Of a stretch of 64,000 nt of DNA, positions 27,988-36,714 are shown one piece after another. This DNA comes from Janibacter melonis (GTDB lineage Bacteria > Actinomycetota > Actinomycetes > Actinomycetales > Dermatophilaceae), in the NCBI RefSeq assembly GCF_020567375.1, contig NZ_JAJBZM010000001.1, positions 1,099,935 to 1,163,934 on the forward strand, in the 5' to 3' direction. Made by a program: the position numbers and the translations under genes. Position 1 is the stretch's first letter; every line of letters starts with the position of its first letter. The notes under the pieces were generated by a model. It ran no database searches. It saw only the letters and a list, made by a program, of their open reading frames with translations, and had not been told where the DNA came from.

Positions 27988-28008
27988 TAGATTCGTACAC
28001 ATGTTCGA
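27988..28008 (+). promoter_or_regulatory. LexA-type SOS box overlapping a leaderless promoter and start codon
   Basis: TCGTACACATGTTCGA (27993-28008) matches the actinobacterial SOS box TCGAAC-N4-GTTCGA with one mismatch. It covers the ATG at 28001. TAGATT at 27988-27993 is in the right place to be a -10 box whose transcript would start at or beside the A of the ATG, and there is no Shine-Dalgarno. LexA bound here would block transcription until DNA damage. Confidence 0.7.
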
Positions 28009-29641
28009 GGACGCCATGAGATTCGCGGAGCAGGCCCGGTTGGGGTTCGGGGCGTGCGCGGCCACGGCGGAGGTCGTCGGCGGGTCGATCGCGACCCCCG
28101 ATCTCGCCGAGATGCTCGTCGCTGTCGAGCGCGCCCGGCGGGCCGCCGACGCGGCTGAGCTCGCGCTGCTCGCCGAGCTGTCCCGGCGCGAGCGGGACCC
28201 GTCGGGTGCGGGCGAGATCCGGCTGCCCGACGGGGCGACCGGCGACTTCTGCGGCGACGAGGCCGCGATGACGCTCGACTGCTCGATCGCCGTCGCCGAC
28301 CGCAGGTGCCGCCTGGCCGCGCGCCTGTCGAGCGACCTCGCTGCTCTCGTCGCGCCTCCCGTGGCGGGCGAGGTGCCCGAGCGGACGGTGCAGCTCGTCG
28401 CCACGGAGACGCGCGACGCGTCACCCGAGGCCGTCGCGGCCGTCGTCGCGCACGTCCTCGCCCAGAAGCGCGGCAGCGCGCACTCGCGGCTCGTCGCGCT
28501 CGAGCACCGCGAGCTCGCGCGGGCCTGTCGCCGGGTGCTGACGAACGTCGACGAGGGCATCCTCGAGCGGCGCGCGGCGCAGAACTGTCGCGACCGCACC
28601 GACGTGCACCTCGACCCCGGACCGCTCGGGACGAGCGTCATCTCGGCGGTCCTGCCGACGGAGCTCGCCGTCGTCGTCTACGCAGCGGTCGAGGACCTCG
28701 CCGCCCGGGCGGTGCGCGACGAGCCGGGACTGCGCCTCGGCGCAGCGCGGGCTCAGGCCTTCGTCGACCTCGCACTTCGAGGGGTCGAGGTGCGTACGCG
28801 GCTGGACCTCACCGTGCCGGTGATCACGGACCGGTGGGGTGCGGCGGACCTCACGGCGTCGGCCCCCGCCAGCGGGGGCGAGGAAGCCGGAGGGGGCATG
28901 CCCGCCGGGTCCGCTCTAGGGTCCACCTCCGGCGGACGGCCCGGCCATCCGGAGGTCGGCGGCGGGCGGCTCGACGGCCAGCGGTTCGACGGCGAGGGCG
29001 CCCGCGGCCTTCGACTGGGCGGCGTCGAGGTGCCAGGTGCGGGCTGGATCCCGGCCGACGTCGTCGACAGGATCCGTCGGAGCGAGGACCACGAGCTGGG
29101 GCGGGTGCTCCTCGACGCGGACGAGGGTCATGTCGTCGCCTCCGGGCAGCCCCAGCCCGGGTACGTCCCACGTCCGGGGCTGCGCCGGCTCGTGCAGACC
29201 CGCGACGGGACCTGCCGGATGTGGGGGTGCACCCGCCCCGCGGTGCAGTGCGACCTCGACCATGCGCAGGCCTGGCCCCTCGGCCCGACGTCGTCGCGCA
29301 ACCTCGGCTCCCTGTGCCGGCGCCACCACCGGCTCAAGCAGCACCCGCGGTGGGGTTACGAGCTCGATGCCGAGGGCCGAGCGACCTGGACGGCGCCGGG
29401 TGGGACGAGCCGCGTGACGTGGCCCCGGACCTGGGCGGTCGAGAGACCGGCGCCTGCGAGACCGGCGCCGCTCGCCTCGGAGTCGCAGGCCTCGGCGCCA
29501 ACGGCATTGGTGTCAGTGACCGCAGCACCCGCGACCGCAGCACCACAGACCTCAGCGCCCGGTGCACCTGCGGGTGGTCGGGATGAGGCCGAGCTCGCCG
29601 TGGCCTCGCCCCCCGTCCCGGGGGCGGACCCACCCTTCTGA
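28001..29641 (+). CDS. DUF222/13E12-family HNH endonuclease-like protein
   Basis: A 546-residue protein of the 13E12 repeat family common in actinobacteria. The N-terminal DUF222 region (about 15-290) is mostly helical, with VERARRAADAAELALLAELS. A Gly/Ser-rich linker (about 285-330) leads to the HNH motif: CRMWGCTRPAVQCDLDH, then NLGSLCRRHHRLKQHP (about 406-448). The last 60 residues are Ala/Pro/Thr repeats. HNH proteins cut DNA; the biological role of this family is unknown. The SOS-type site over the start suggests induction by DNA damage, as reported for some mycobacterial members. Confidence 0.85.
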   Translation: MFEDAMRFAEQARLGFGACAATAEVVGGSIATPDLAEMLVAVERARRAADAAELALLAELSRRERDPSGAGEIRLPDGATGDFCGDEAAMTLDCSIAVADRRCRLAARLSSDLAALVAPPVAGEVPERTVQLVATETRDASPEAVAAVVAHVLAQKRGSAHSRLVALEHRELARACRRVLTNVDEGILERRAAQNCRDRTDVHLDPGPLGTSVISAVLPTELAVVVYAAVEDLAARAVRDEPGLRLGAARAQAFVDLALRGVEVRTRLDLTVPVITDRWGAADLTASAPASGGEEAGGGMPAGSALGSTSGGRPGHPEVGGGRLDGQRFDGEGARGLRLGGVEVPGAGWIPADVVDRIRRSEDHELGRVLLDADEGHVVASGQPQPGYVPRPGLRRLVQTRDGTCRMWGCTRPAVQCDLDHAQAWPLGPTSSRNLGSLCRRHHRLKQHPRWGYELDAEGRATWTAPGGTSRVTWPRTWAVERPAPARPAPLASESQASAPTALVSVTAAPATAAPQTSAPGAPAGGRDEAELAVASPPVPGADPPF

Positions 29642-29669
29642 GGCGGCTGGTCCGCGAGCGCCGCTGGGC

Positions 29670-30119
29670 TCAGACCCCGAGATGCTTGCGAACCCTGGCC
29701 CAGTCCGACTCCGCCGTCGCCGACTGCGCCGCCTCGTAGTAGCGACGGGACTTGAGCAGCCGCAGGCTCACGTGATGGGCGACGAGGACGCGCCGGTCGA
29801 CCCGGGCCCGGCGCAGCGTCTTGTCGACCTCCTGCGGGGTGCCGAGCAGCACGGGGTCCAGCAGCGCTGCCGCCGCCTCCTCGTCCCACGGCCCGGCGAC
29901 ACCGGCGTCGTAGCACAGCGGCAGCAGGGCGGCGTAGAGCAGCAGGTGACGGCGCACGCTCGTGCGCACGACCTCGGCGTGGCCGTGCGTCACCGGGACG
30001 GTGAAGGTCCGCGGGCCGTGCAGCGCGTCGGCCCCGCCGACGACGTCGAGGAGCAGGCGGCCGTCGTCGTCGACGACGGCCGGCATCCAGGTCCCACGGG
30101 AGAAGAGAACCTCAGGCAT
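29670..30119 (-). CDS. Conserved hypothetical protein
   Basis: A 149-residue protein starting MPEVLFSRGTWMPAVVDDDG. I do not recognise the family. It looks soluble: a beta-rich first third, a central helical stretch with SVRRHLLLYAALLPLCYDAG and a basic C-terminal helix (SLRLLKSRRYYEAAQSATA). ATG 30119 is preceded by GAAGGGGGGAGG. On the ancestral chromosome this gene lay just after ychF on the same strand; the island now separates them. Confidence 0.7.
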   Translation of the reverse strand: MPEVLFSRGTWMPAVVDDDGRLLLDVVGGADALHGPRTFTVPVTHGHAEVVRTSVRRHLLLYAALLPLCYDAGVAGPWDEEAAAALLDPVLLGTPQEVDKTLRRARVDRRVLVAHHVSLRLLKSRRYYEAAQSATAESDWARVRKHLGV

Positions 30120-30154
30120 GCGCCGATCCTCCCCCCTTCGCCCGATCGACGGGA

Positions 30155-30173
30155 TCAGACGTTGAAGCGGAAC
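30155..30173. repeat. Left attachment site copy (19-bp direct repeat)
   Basis: Identical to 52512-52530. It lies in non-coding DNA after the unknown gene at 29670-30119 and is the chromosomal copy of the ychF terminus left behind by integration. Bases on either side differ from the right copy, so the exact identity is 19 bp. Confidence 0.88.
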
Positions 30174-30474
30174 GATCAGGCGGGGTTTTGGCTGTTGATG
30201 GTCACCGTCGGTTGATGCCGGAGAACACGGTCTGACCTGCGGAAACGCGCTCGCCGGACCGTTGGACGTCGTCGGCCAGAATCGGTCTCGGTCGGACTTC
30301 TTGCGGACTCTTTGCGGACCGCTGGCGACGCACAGATGCCGTGTCACTGTCGACGTGGAACGCGAACACGGCCCGGGCTTCCCGTTGGAGACAACTACGG
30401 CTCACGCGTTGCGCGCTGATCCGACCCCCGGCCGCACCCGGGCACGACTCAACGACTGCTCCCTGTGAACTCAG
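30174..30474. other. Left-end non-coding region of the element
   Basis: No convincing gene lies in these 301 bp. It holds one copy of the TGACCTGCGGAAAC motif (30233-30246) enclosed by a 6-bp inverted repeat ACGGTC/GACCGT (30227-30232 and 30257-30262), and a 22-bp repeat shared with the right end (30298-30319). Both are likely recombination or binding sites. Confidence 0.6.
30298..30319. repeat. Candidate integrase arm site, left end
   Basis: A 22-bp sequence containing TTGCGGACTCTTTGCGGAC matches 52447-52468 with one difference, in the same orientation. It contains TGCGGAC twice, 11 bp apart. Paired heptamers at both ends of an integrated element are what arm-type binding sites of a tyrosine integrase look like. 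The role is inferred. Confidence 0.6.
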
Positions 30475-31035
30475 TCAGGTCGTCTCGTCGTAGTCCAGCA
30501 GCCCGTGTTCGAGCACGTGCCGACGAAACCCTCCTGGACCGAACGGCAGGTAGTACTCGTTCGCAAGGAGTTCGTCCGCCACGTGTTCCACCATCGAAAG
30601 TGTCAGCTGTTTGGCGCGAATCGCATCACACAGGATCGGAACGGTCGCCGTGACCCGCAAGCCCTCCGTCTCCGCGATTTCCCTAGGGGTGCTGTCGTCA
30701 ATCACCATCTCGCTCCCGAAGGTGGCGCCCATCGCAAGAACACCGCACTCGCCTTCGTTCTTGCCGTCGGCGACGAGGCGGCGCGCGTATCCAGCGAACT
30801 TCGCCATGTAGGAGGGGTCGGATGAAGAAAACACATGAATCCAGTCGGCGTCGAGGACCTGACCGACCGCCCGGACCTCCTCCGTCTGTCGCCGCAGTTC
30901 TCGCTCAACAACGTCTGGCATGAGGACTGGGCGGCCTCCGGCGAGAAACTTCAAGACGCCCAGCCAACCGCTGAGCGCGAAGTGCTTGAGCGGACCGGTG
31001 TCGAAAACCCAGGCGTCGGCGCCTGGGGTCATCAA
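30475..31035 (-). CDS. PIN-domain-like protein, probable toxin of a PIN-XRE/ImmA pair
   Basis: A 186-residue protein. The N-terminal AWVFDTGPLKHFAL (about 8-21) is the PIN-fold opening with an active-site Asp. Further acidic residues follow in KNEGECGVLAMG and MVIDDSTPREIA, as expected for a metal-dependent RNase of this fold. The start codon overlaps the stop of the upstream XRE/ImmA gene by 4 bp. PIN proteins of the DUF3368 type pair with XRE/ImmA regulators in toxin-antitoxin-like modules. Toxicity is an inference. Confidence 0.7.
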   Translation of the reverse strand: MMTPGADAWVFDTGPLKHFALSGWLGVLKFLAGGRPVLMPDVVERELRRQTEEVRAVGQVLDADWIHVFSSSDPSYMAKFAGYARRLVADGKNEGECGVLAMGATFGSEMVIDDSTPREIAETEGLRVTATVPILCDAIRAKQLTLSMVEHVADELLANEYYLPFGPGGFRRHVLEHGLLDYDETT

Positions 31036-32165
31036 GAGACGAACTTCCAGATCTCGTCCTCGCGGCGAGTTCTGGGAACAGGTAGATCATCGTCGTTCAG
31101 CGTGCCTAGCAATAGATCTAGGGCCCGTTCTCGGCTGATGAGCTCGTTGCCAACTAGGCGCAGGACCGCTTTCTCGTAGGTACGGGGCACGGTCGTCCCA
31201 GCCATCTCTTCGGCCGGGACGTACAGGTCGAGTTCGAGAATGTCGGCTCTAGTGGTGCGATGCGAGCGCACGATCCCAGCTGTCTCGTGATCGGCGAGGC
31301 CGAGTTCTCGGAGCCGCCGAGCGAGGGTGGCCATGTCGATGCGGTAGTGATGTGCAAACCAGGCGGCTGCCCTCCGCGGTCCGTGTTCTTCGAAGCGCTG
31401 GGCCCATGCATTCGTCAGTGCCTCTGCGGGTAGCAGCAAGGTGCGGGCGAACCGGTCGAGCAGCGCCTCTACAGGCGCGGTCTTGGGCTCATATGCGTCG
31501 ACTCGCCAGTCGACGGTGTAATCATCGGCGCAGAGGTAGTGCCCGAACTCGTGCGCGAGGGCTAGGCGTCTGCGGCCGACGTCCGCATGGCTATTGACAA
31601 AGGCAACTCCCCCACGTCGCAGCAACACCGTTCCTGCGTCCGCAAGATCCTTACCGACGTCCGCGGAGAACGCGAGGAGGCCGACCAGTCCGACGGTCTT
31701 GACTAGGTGCGGGATCGGATCGTTCGGCGTGAGGCCAAGCAGTTCTCGCGCGTGAGCCGCAAGGTCTTCGGCTTCCTTAACCGTAGTAGGGGGAGTCTGC
31801 TCTTCGGGCGCTCGGTCGAATCCCAAAGCGCCATCGGCGAGAGAGTCGACGAACTCGACGTCCTGAGCAAGGAGCGCAAGCCGTGCATCAATCGTTGAGT
31901 CGGTAGCGTCCGGAGTCCGGCTCGTGCGGTGAGAAACAATCGCGGGGGTCGGTTCCTCGAAGAAATCGATCATCTGCACGCCAATAGCAGCCGCAATGTC
32001 GGAGAGCTCGAGGGCGCTGACCTTCCGTGCGCCTGTCTCAATCTTCGCGATTACGGAGTGTCCCGAGAAGCCCACCCGCGAGGCGAGCTCATCCTGACGA
32101 AGACCGGCGCGCATTCGAGCTTCGCGAACGCGGGCGCCAAGCGTGTGGGCGTCAAGGTCACTCAT
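31032..32165 (-). CDS. XRE-family regulator fused to ImmA/IrrE metallopeptidase domain
   Basis: A 377-residue protein. An HTH_3 domain (about 8-67, VREARMRAGLRQDELASRVG) binds DNA. The ImmA/IrrE-type domain carries the zinc motif HEFGH at residues 205-209. A long helical tail ends with RREDEIWKFVS. In phage and ICE systems, ImmA-type peptidases cleave a partner repressor; fused forms commonly act as the regulator or antitoxin half of a stress-responsive pair. It overlaps the PIN gene by 4 bp and is transcribed first. AT-richer codons than the chromosome suggest transfer. Confidence 0.85.
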   Translation of the reverse strand: MSDLDAHTLGARVREARMRAGLRQDELASRVGFSGHSVIAKIETGARKVSALELSDIAAAIGVQMIDFFEEPTPAIVSHRTSRTPDATDSTIDARLALLAQDVEFVDSLADGALGFDRAPEEQTPPTTVKEAEDLAAHARELLGLTPNDPIPHLVKTVGLVGLLAFSADVGKDLADAGTVLLRRGGVAFVNSHADVGRRRLALAHEFGHYLCADDYTVDWRVDAYEPKTAPVEALLDRFARTLLLPAEALTNAWAQRFEEHGPRRAAAWFAHHYRIDMATLARRLRELGLADHETAGIVRSHRTTRADILELDLYVPAEEMAGTTVPRTYEKAVLRLVGNELISRERALDLLLGTLNDDDLPVPRTRREDEIWKFVS

Positions 32166-32291
32166 GTGTGCGATTCTGGCACATGAACCCTCGCCCGTCA
32201 GCGGCTACGTCTTGTCTGTGCAGCGCACAGCCGCGCCGGGCAGTGTGAGAACGACCTCTACCGGAAGCCGACATCTGACCTTCCCGCCTCC

Positions 32292-32624
32292 TCAGCCCCA
32301 GAAGATCGGGTCACCGCTGGTTCCGATGTGGTCCAGGAGCGCCTGGACGTTCTTGGTCGGGCGCTTGCGCTTGTACTCGTGGAACTTGAGGTTACGGTCG
32401 CGCCAGTAGATCGCCCATTGGCCGGTCGACTTCGTGTAGCGCAGGCGCGCGATCGGGAACCGGGTGTGCTCGCCGACGCCGTCCCACGGTCGCCGCACCT
32501 CGACGATGTCGACGTGTCGGTCGGAGACGTCGGCCTCGACCTTCAGCTCGTCCCACAGGTGCTCGGGCACCCGCTCCCGCGCCCACAGCCGGATGCGGTG
32601 CAGGTCAGTCTCTGGAAGTGCCAT
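32292..32624 (-). CDS. DUF3024 domain-containing protein
   Basis: A 110-residue protein. I recognise the DUF3024 pattern: an early basic helix (LHRIRLWARERVPEHLWDEL), then TRFPIARLRYTKSTGQWAIY, then WRDRNLKFHEYKRKRPTKNV, ending with the invariant-looking GDPIFWG. The function of the family is not known. It is divergent from hsdR with only 35 bp between starts, so the two genes share a promoter region and might be co-regulated. Confidence 0.75.
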   Translation of the reverse strand: MALPETDLHRIRLWARERVPEHLWDELKVEADVSDRHVDIVEVRRPWDGVGEHTRFPIARLRYTKSTGQWAIYWRDRNLKFHEYKRKRPTKNVQALLDHIGTSGDPIFWG

Positions 32625-32659
32625 GACACCAGTCCATAGCGCATAACCTACGAGGCATC

Positions 32660-35416
32660 ATGAACCTCGGGGACGACGCCAACCGCCTTGCCGCGGAGGC
32701 GCGTGCCCGCGTGCTCATCGACCGACAGCTCACCGACGCGGGCTGGTCGGTGCAGGACAGCAGGTCGCTCAACCTGTTCGCGGCGCAGGGCGTCGCGCGT
32801 CGCGAGGCGACCATGGCGACCGGGCACGGTCGAGCCGACTACCTGCTCTACGTCGACCAGAGGGTCGTTGGGGTGATCGAGGCCAAGCCCGAAGGCACTC
32901 CCCTGTCGGGTGTCGAGTGGCAGTCCGCGATGTACGCCGAAGGTCTGCCGGCCGATGTCAGGTTGGCGGCCCAGACCAAGGACGGCCGGCTCCCGTTCGT
33001 CTTCGAGGCCAGTGGCACCGAGACCCACTTCACCAACGGCTTCGACCCCGAGCCGCGGGCTCGCCGGATCTTCAACTTCCCCAAGGCGGCCACCCTCGCC
33101 AAGACCCTGCGAGGGCAGGACGAGGAACACCCCACCTGGCGAGGCAAGGTCACCGCCATGCCACCGCTGGACACCGCTCCCCTTCGGCCAGCGCAGATCG
33201 AGGCGATCAACGGCGTCGAGCAGAGCCTGCGCGAGCAGCGCTACGACCGGAGCCTGGTGCAGATGGCCACCGGCGCCGGCAAGACCTACGCGGCCGTGAC
33301 GCTATCCTACCGGCTGCTGAAGTTCGGCGGGTTCGACCGCATCCTGTTCCTCGTCGACCGCAACAACCTGGCCAAGCAGACGATGGCCGAGTTCGAGAAC
33401 TACCGCACCCCCGACGACGGCCGCCGCTTCACCGAGCTCTACAACGTGAACCGGCTCAACCGCGGCCCGATGCCGGAGTCGACGGCCCTGGCGATCTCGA
33501 CCATCCAGCGCGTCTTCAAGGCGCTGCGCAACGAGGAGGTTGGCGAGAGCGACGACCCCGAGCTGGATGGCTGGGTGCCCGACACTCCGGTCACGGTCGC
33601 CTACAACGCCGACATCCCACCGGAGACGTTCGACCTGATCGTTGTCGACGAGGCCCATCGTTCGATCTACGGCCAGTGGCGCGGCGTCCTGGAGTACTTC
33701 GATGCCCACGTCGTGGGTCTTACCGCGACCCCCGGCAAGCAGACCTTCGGGTTCTTCAAGCAGAACCTCGTCTCGGAGTACACCTACCCGCAGTCGGTGG
33801 CCGACAACGTCAACGTCGACTTCGACATCTACCGGATCAAGACCCAGATCAGCGACCGGGGCTCGACGATCAAGGCCGGGACGGTCGTTCCCAAGGTCGA
33901 CCGGCGCACCCGCGCCCAGCGCTACGAGGCGCTGGACGAGGACCTCGAGTACACCAGCGGCCAGCTCGACCGCGCGGTGACCGCGACCGACCAGATCCGC
34001 ACCGTGCTGGAGACCTTCCGGGACAAGCTCTTCACCGAGATCTTCCCGGGTCGATCGACCGTGCCGAAGACCCTCATCTTCGCCAAGGATGACGCCCACG
34101 CCGAGGAGATCGTCACCCAGGTACGCGAAGTGTTCGGCAAGGGCAACGACTTCGCCGCCAAGATCACCTACACCGCCCGCAACGCAGACCAGCAGCTCGC
34201 CGCCTTCCGCACCAGCCCGGCTCTTCGGATCGCGGTCACCGTCGACATGATCGCCACCGGGACCGACGTGAAGCCGCTGGAGTGCGTGTTCTTCATGCGC
34301 GACGTGCGCTCGCCGCAGTACTTCGAGCAGATGAAGGGCCGTGGCGCCCGCACCATCCCCTCAGCCGACTTCCAGGCAGTGACCCCCGACGCCAAGCAGA
34401 AGACCTGCTTCGTGCTCATCGACGCCATCGGGGTCACCGAGCACGACTTCGTCGAGCCGCCGCTCAACCGCGAGAAGTCGGTCAGCCTCCAGAAGCTGCT
34501 GGAGAAGGCCGCAAACCTGACCATCACCGAGGACGAGACGGCAACCCTCGCATCCCGGCTCGCCGCCCTCGAACACCAGCTGACTCCTGATGAGCGCACC
34601 GAGCTCGACTCGGTCGCCGGCGGGTCTGTGCGGAAGGTGGTCCGCCACCTCGTCGATGCCGTCGACCCCGACCGGCAAGCCGAAGCCATCGAGGGTGCCG
34701 AGGACCCGGACGCAGTCCGTCAGCAGCTGATCATCGACGCCGTGAAGCCACTCGCATCCAATCCCGACCTGCGCGCCCGCATTCTCGAGCTCCGCCGCAC
34801 CCACGACCGGGTGGTCGACGAGGTCTCCGCCGACGTCCTGCTCGACGCGTACGGCGTGGTCGACACCGACAAGGCAACCTCCGTCGTCGAGTCCTGGCGC
34901 GCCTACCTCGACGAGCACCGCGCCGAGATCACCGCCACCCAGCTCCTCACCGAAGCCAAGGAGCGGCGGATCTCCTTCAGCGACATCAAGGAGCTCGCGG
35001 ACCGCATCGCCCGACCGCCCTACAACTGGACGCCCGACATCATCTGGAACGCGTACGTCGCCCTGGACCCACAGTTCGCCACCAAGTCCGACCACCACAC
35101 GTTGACCGACCTCGTCTCGCTCGTCCGGTTCACCGTCGGTGTCGACAACGAGCTCGTCCCGTACGCCGAGCGCGTCAACGAGCGGTACGCCGCCTGGCTC
35201 GCCCAGCAGGAGCACGCCGGCGTCACGTTCACCGGCGCCGAGCGCTGGTGGCTCGACAACATGGTCAAGGTGATCGCCAACTCCGCCGGCATCCGCACTG
35301 AAGATCTCGATGACGCCCCCTTCATCGAGCGCGGAGGCACCGACGGCGCCCTGCGCGACCTCGGCGACCGCGCCGCCGACCTCGTCGACGAACTGAACTC
35401 CGAGCTCACCGCATGA
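32660..35416 (+). CDS. hsdR: Type I restriction enzyme, R subunit (EcoEI-like)
   Basis: A 918-residue motor and nuclease subunit. The N-terminal nuclease has GRADYLLYVD and GVIEAK (Asp60, Glu74, Lys76: the PD-(D/E)XK site). The helicase has Walker A ATGAGKT (203-209), DEAH (330-333), GLTATP (353-358) and the arginine motif QMKGRGAR (about 541). The remaining 300 residues resemble the EcoEI-type C-terminal domain that docks on the methylase. It should pull in and cut unmodified foreign DNA. Its stop overlaps the hsdS start by 4 bp. All key residues are present. Confidence 0.94.
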   Translation: MNLGDDANRLAAEARARVLIDRQLTDAGWSVQDSRSLNLFAAQGVARREATMATGHGRADYLLYVDQRVVGVIEAKPEGTPLSGVEWQSAMYAEGLPADVRLAAQTKDGRLPFVFEASGTETHFTNGFDPEPRARRIFNFPKAATLAKTLRGQDEEHPTWRGKVTAMPPLDTAPLRPAQIEAINGVEQSLREQRYDRSLVQMATGAGKTYAAVTLSYRLLKFGGFDRILFLVDRNNLAKQTMAEFENYRTPDDGRRFTELYNVNRLNRGPMPESTALAISTIQRVFKALRNEEVGESDDPELDGWVPDTPVTVAYNADIPPETFDLIVVDEAHRSIYGQWRGVLEYFDAHVVGLTATPGKQTFGFFKQNLVSEYTYPQSVADNVNVDFDIYRIKTQISDRGSTIKAGTVVPKVDRRTRAQRYEALDEDLEYTSGQLDRAVTATDQIRTVLETFRDKLFTEIFPGRSTVPKTLIFAKDDAHAEEIVTQVREVFGKGNDFAAKITYTARNADQQLAAFRTSPALRIAVTVDMIATGTDVKPLECVFFMRDVRSPQYFEQMKGRGARTIPSADFQAVTPDAKQKTCFVLIDAIGVTEHDFVEPPLNREKSVSLQKLLEKAANLTITEDETATLASRLAALEHQLTPDERTELDSVAGGSVRKVVRHLVDAVDPDRQAEAIEGAEDPDAVRQQLIIDAVKPLASNPDLRARILELRRTHDRVVDEVSADVLLDAYGVVDTDKATSVVESWRAYLDEHRAEITATQLLTEAKERRISFSDIKELADRIARPPYNWTPDIIWNAYVALDPQFATKSDHHTLTDLVSLVRFTVGVDNELVPYAERVNERYAAWLAQQEHAGVTFTGAERWWLDNMVKVIANSAGIRTEDLDDAPFIERGGTDGALRDLGDRAADLVDELNSELTA

Positions 35417-36714
35417 CGACTCCCGCAGGCTGGGAGCGCAAGACGCTCGGCGAACTCGGTCGGTATCTGAACGGCCGCGCATTTAAGAAGCAGGAGTGGC
35501 GATCGCACGGGCGACCGATCATCCGCATCCAGAACCTCACTGGTTCAAGCGATGTGTTCAACTACTTCGAAGGCGAGGTCGAGGATCGTTACGTAGTGCG
35601 GCCTGGCGACCTGCTGGTGTCGTGGGCCGCGACGTTGGGCTCGTACATCTGGACCGGTCCCGAGGGTGTACTGAACCAGCACATCTTCAAGGTCCAGTCG
35701 AACATCGACCTGAAGTTCCACAAGTACTTGCTCGACCACAAGCTCGACGAGCTGATGCGGCACACGCACGGATCTGGGATGGTCCATATCACCCGTGGAC
35801 GCTTCGACGCGGTGCCCGTCGATATCCCACCCCTCGATGCGCAGCGCCGCATTGTCGCCCTCCTCGAAGACCACCTCTCCCGTCTTGACGCTGCCGAACG
35901 TTCCATGGAGCGCGCTCACAGCTCAGCCAAGGCGCTGGTGCGCGCCGCCCTCTCCTCTGGATTGCGGGGAACGCTTGTCACCGACGATCTTTCCGAGGGT
36001 TCGGCCGTGGAGCTCTTGGGCGAAGCGCCCGCGTTCACTCCACAGGAGGACGAACGAGTGTGGCCCGTGCCCGAAACATGGGCATGGGCGCGCATCGGTG
36101 ATCTGTTCGATGTCAACGTAGGTGCCACGCCGTCGCGAGCGGTTGCCGCGCACTGGTCTGGTGATCTGCCATGGGTCTCCAGCGGTGAGGTTGCATTCGG
36201 ACGGATCTCATCGACCCGCGAGCACATCACACGCGAAGCGGCAGGCAACCCCGCCAGGCGCATCCAACCGCCTGGGACCGTCATGCTCGCGATGATCGGG
36301 GAGGGCAAGACGCGCGGGCAGGCTGCAATCCTCGACATCGAGGCCGCGCACAACCAGAACTGCGCATCGATCCGAGTCTCCGCTACGAAGGTTCTGCCCG
36401 AGTACATCTACGGCTATCTGGAGGAGCGCTACCTCGAAACCCGCCGGGGTGGATCCGGGGGGCAGCAGCCAGCATTGAACAAGGCGGCGATCCAACGATT
36501 CCCGGTCCCGATCGCTCCGCTTGGGACACAGAGGCGGCTCGTGGAAGCCTGGACGGAAGTCCGGGATGCGGCAGGGCGTCTCGAGCACGGCATACTCGCT
36601 GCGACCTTGCGACACTCGACCCTGCGTCGCGCGCTACTTCAAGCAGCCTTCTCGGGCCGCCTTACTGGCGCTGCGTCGGAGCCGTCGGAGGCCGAGGAGA
36701 TGATCACCGCATGA
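35413..36714 (+). CDS. hsdS: Type I restriction-modification specificity subunit S
   Basis: A 433-residue protein with two target-recognition domains (about 5-155 and 215-375), each followed by a helical spacer. The spacers read IPPLDAQRRIVALLEDHLSR and IAPLGTQRRLVEAWTEVRDA, the usual conserved repeats. It sets the DNA sequence that HsdR and HsdM recognise. The first domain contains a stretch with AT-rich codons unlike the flanking genes, as expected for a swapped recognition domain. Its stop overlaps the next gene by 4 bp (ATGA). The recognition sequence cannot be predicted here. Confidence 0.93.
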   Translation: MTTPAGWERKTLGELGRYLNGRAFKKQEWRSHGRPIIRIQNLTGSSDVFNYFEGEVEDRYVVRPGDLLVSWAATLGSYIWTGPEGVLNQHIFKVQSNIDLKFHKYLLDHKLDELMRHTHGSGMVHITRGRFDAVPVDIPPLDAQRRIVALLEDHLSRLDAAERSMERAHSSAKALVRAALSSGLRGTLVTDDLSEGSAVELLGEAPAFTPQEDERVWPVPETWAWARIGDLFDVNVGATPSRAVAAHWSGDLPWVSSGEVAFGRISSTREHITREAAGNPARRIQPPGTVMLAMIGEGKTRGQAAILDIEAAHNQNCASIRVSATKVLPEYIYGYLEERYLETRRGGSGGQQPALNKAAIQRFPVPIAPLGTQRRLVEAWTEVRDAAGRLEHGILAATLRHSTLRRALLQAAFSGRLTGAASEPSEAEEMITA

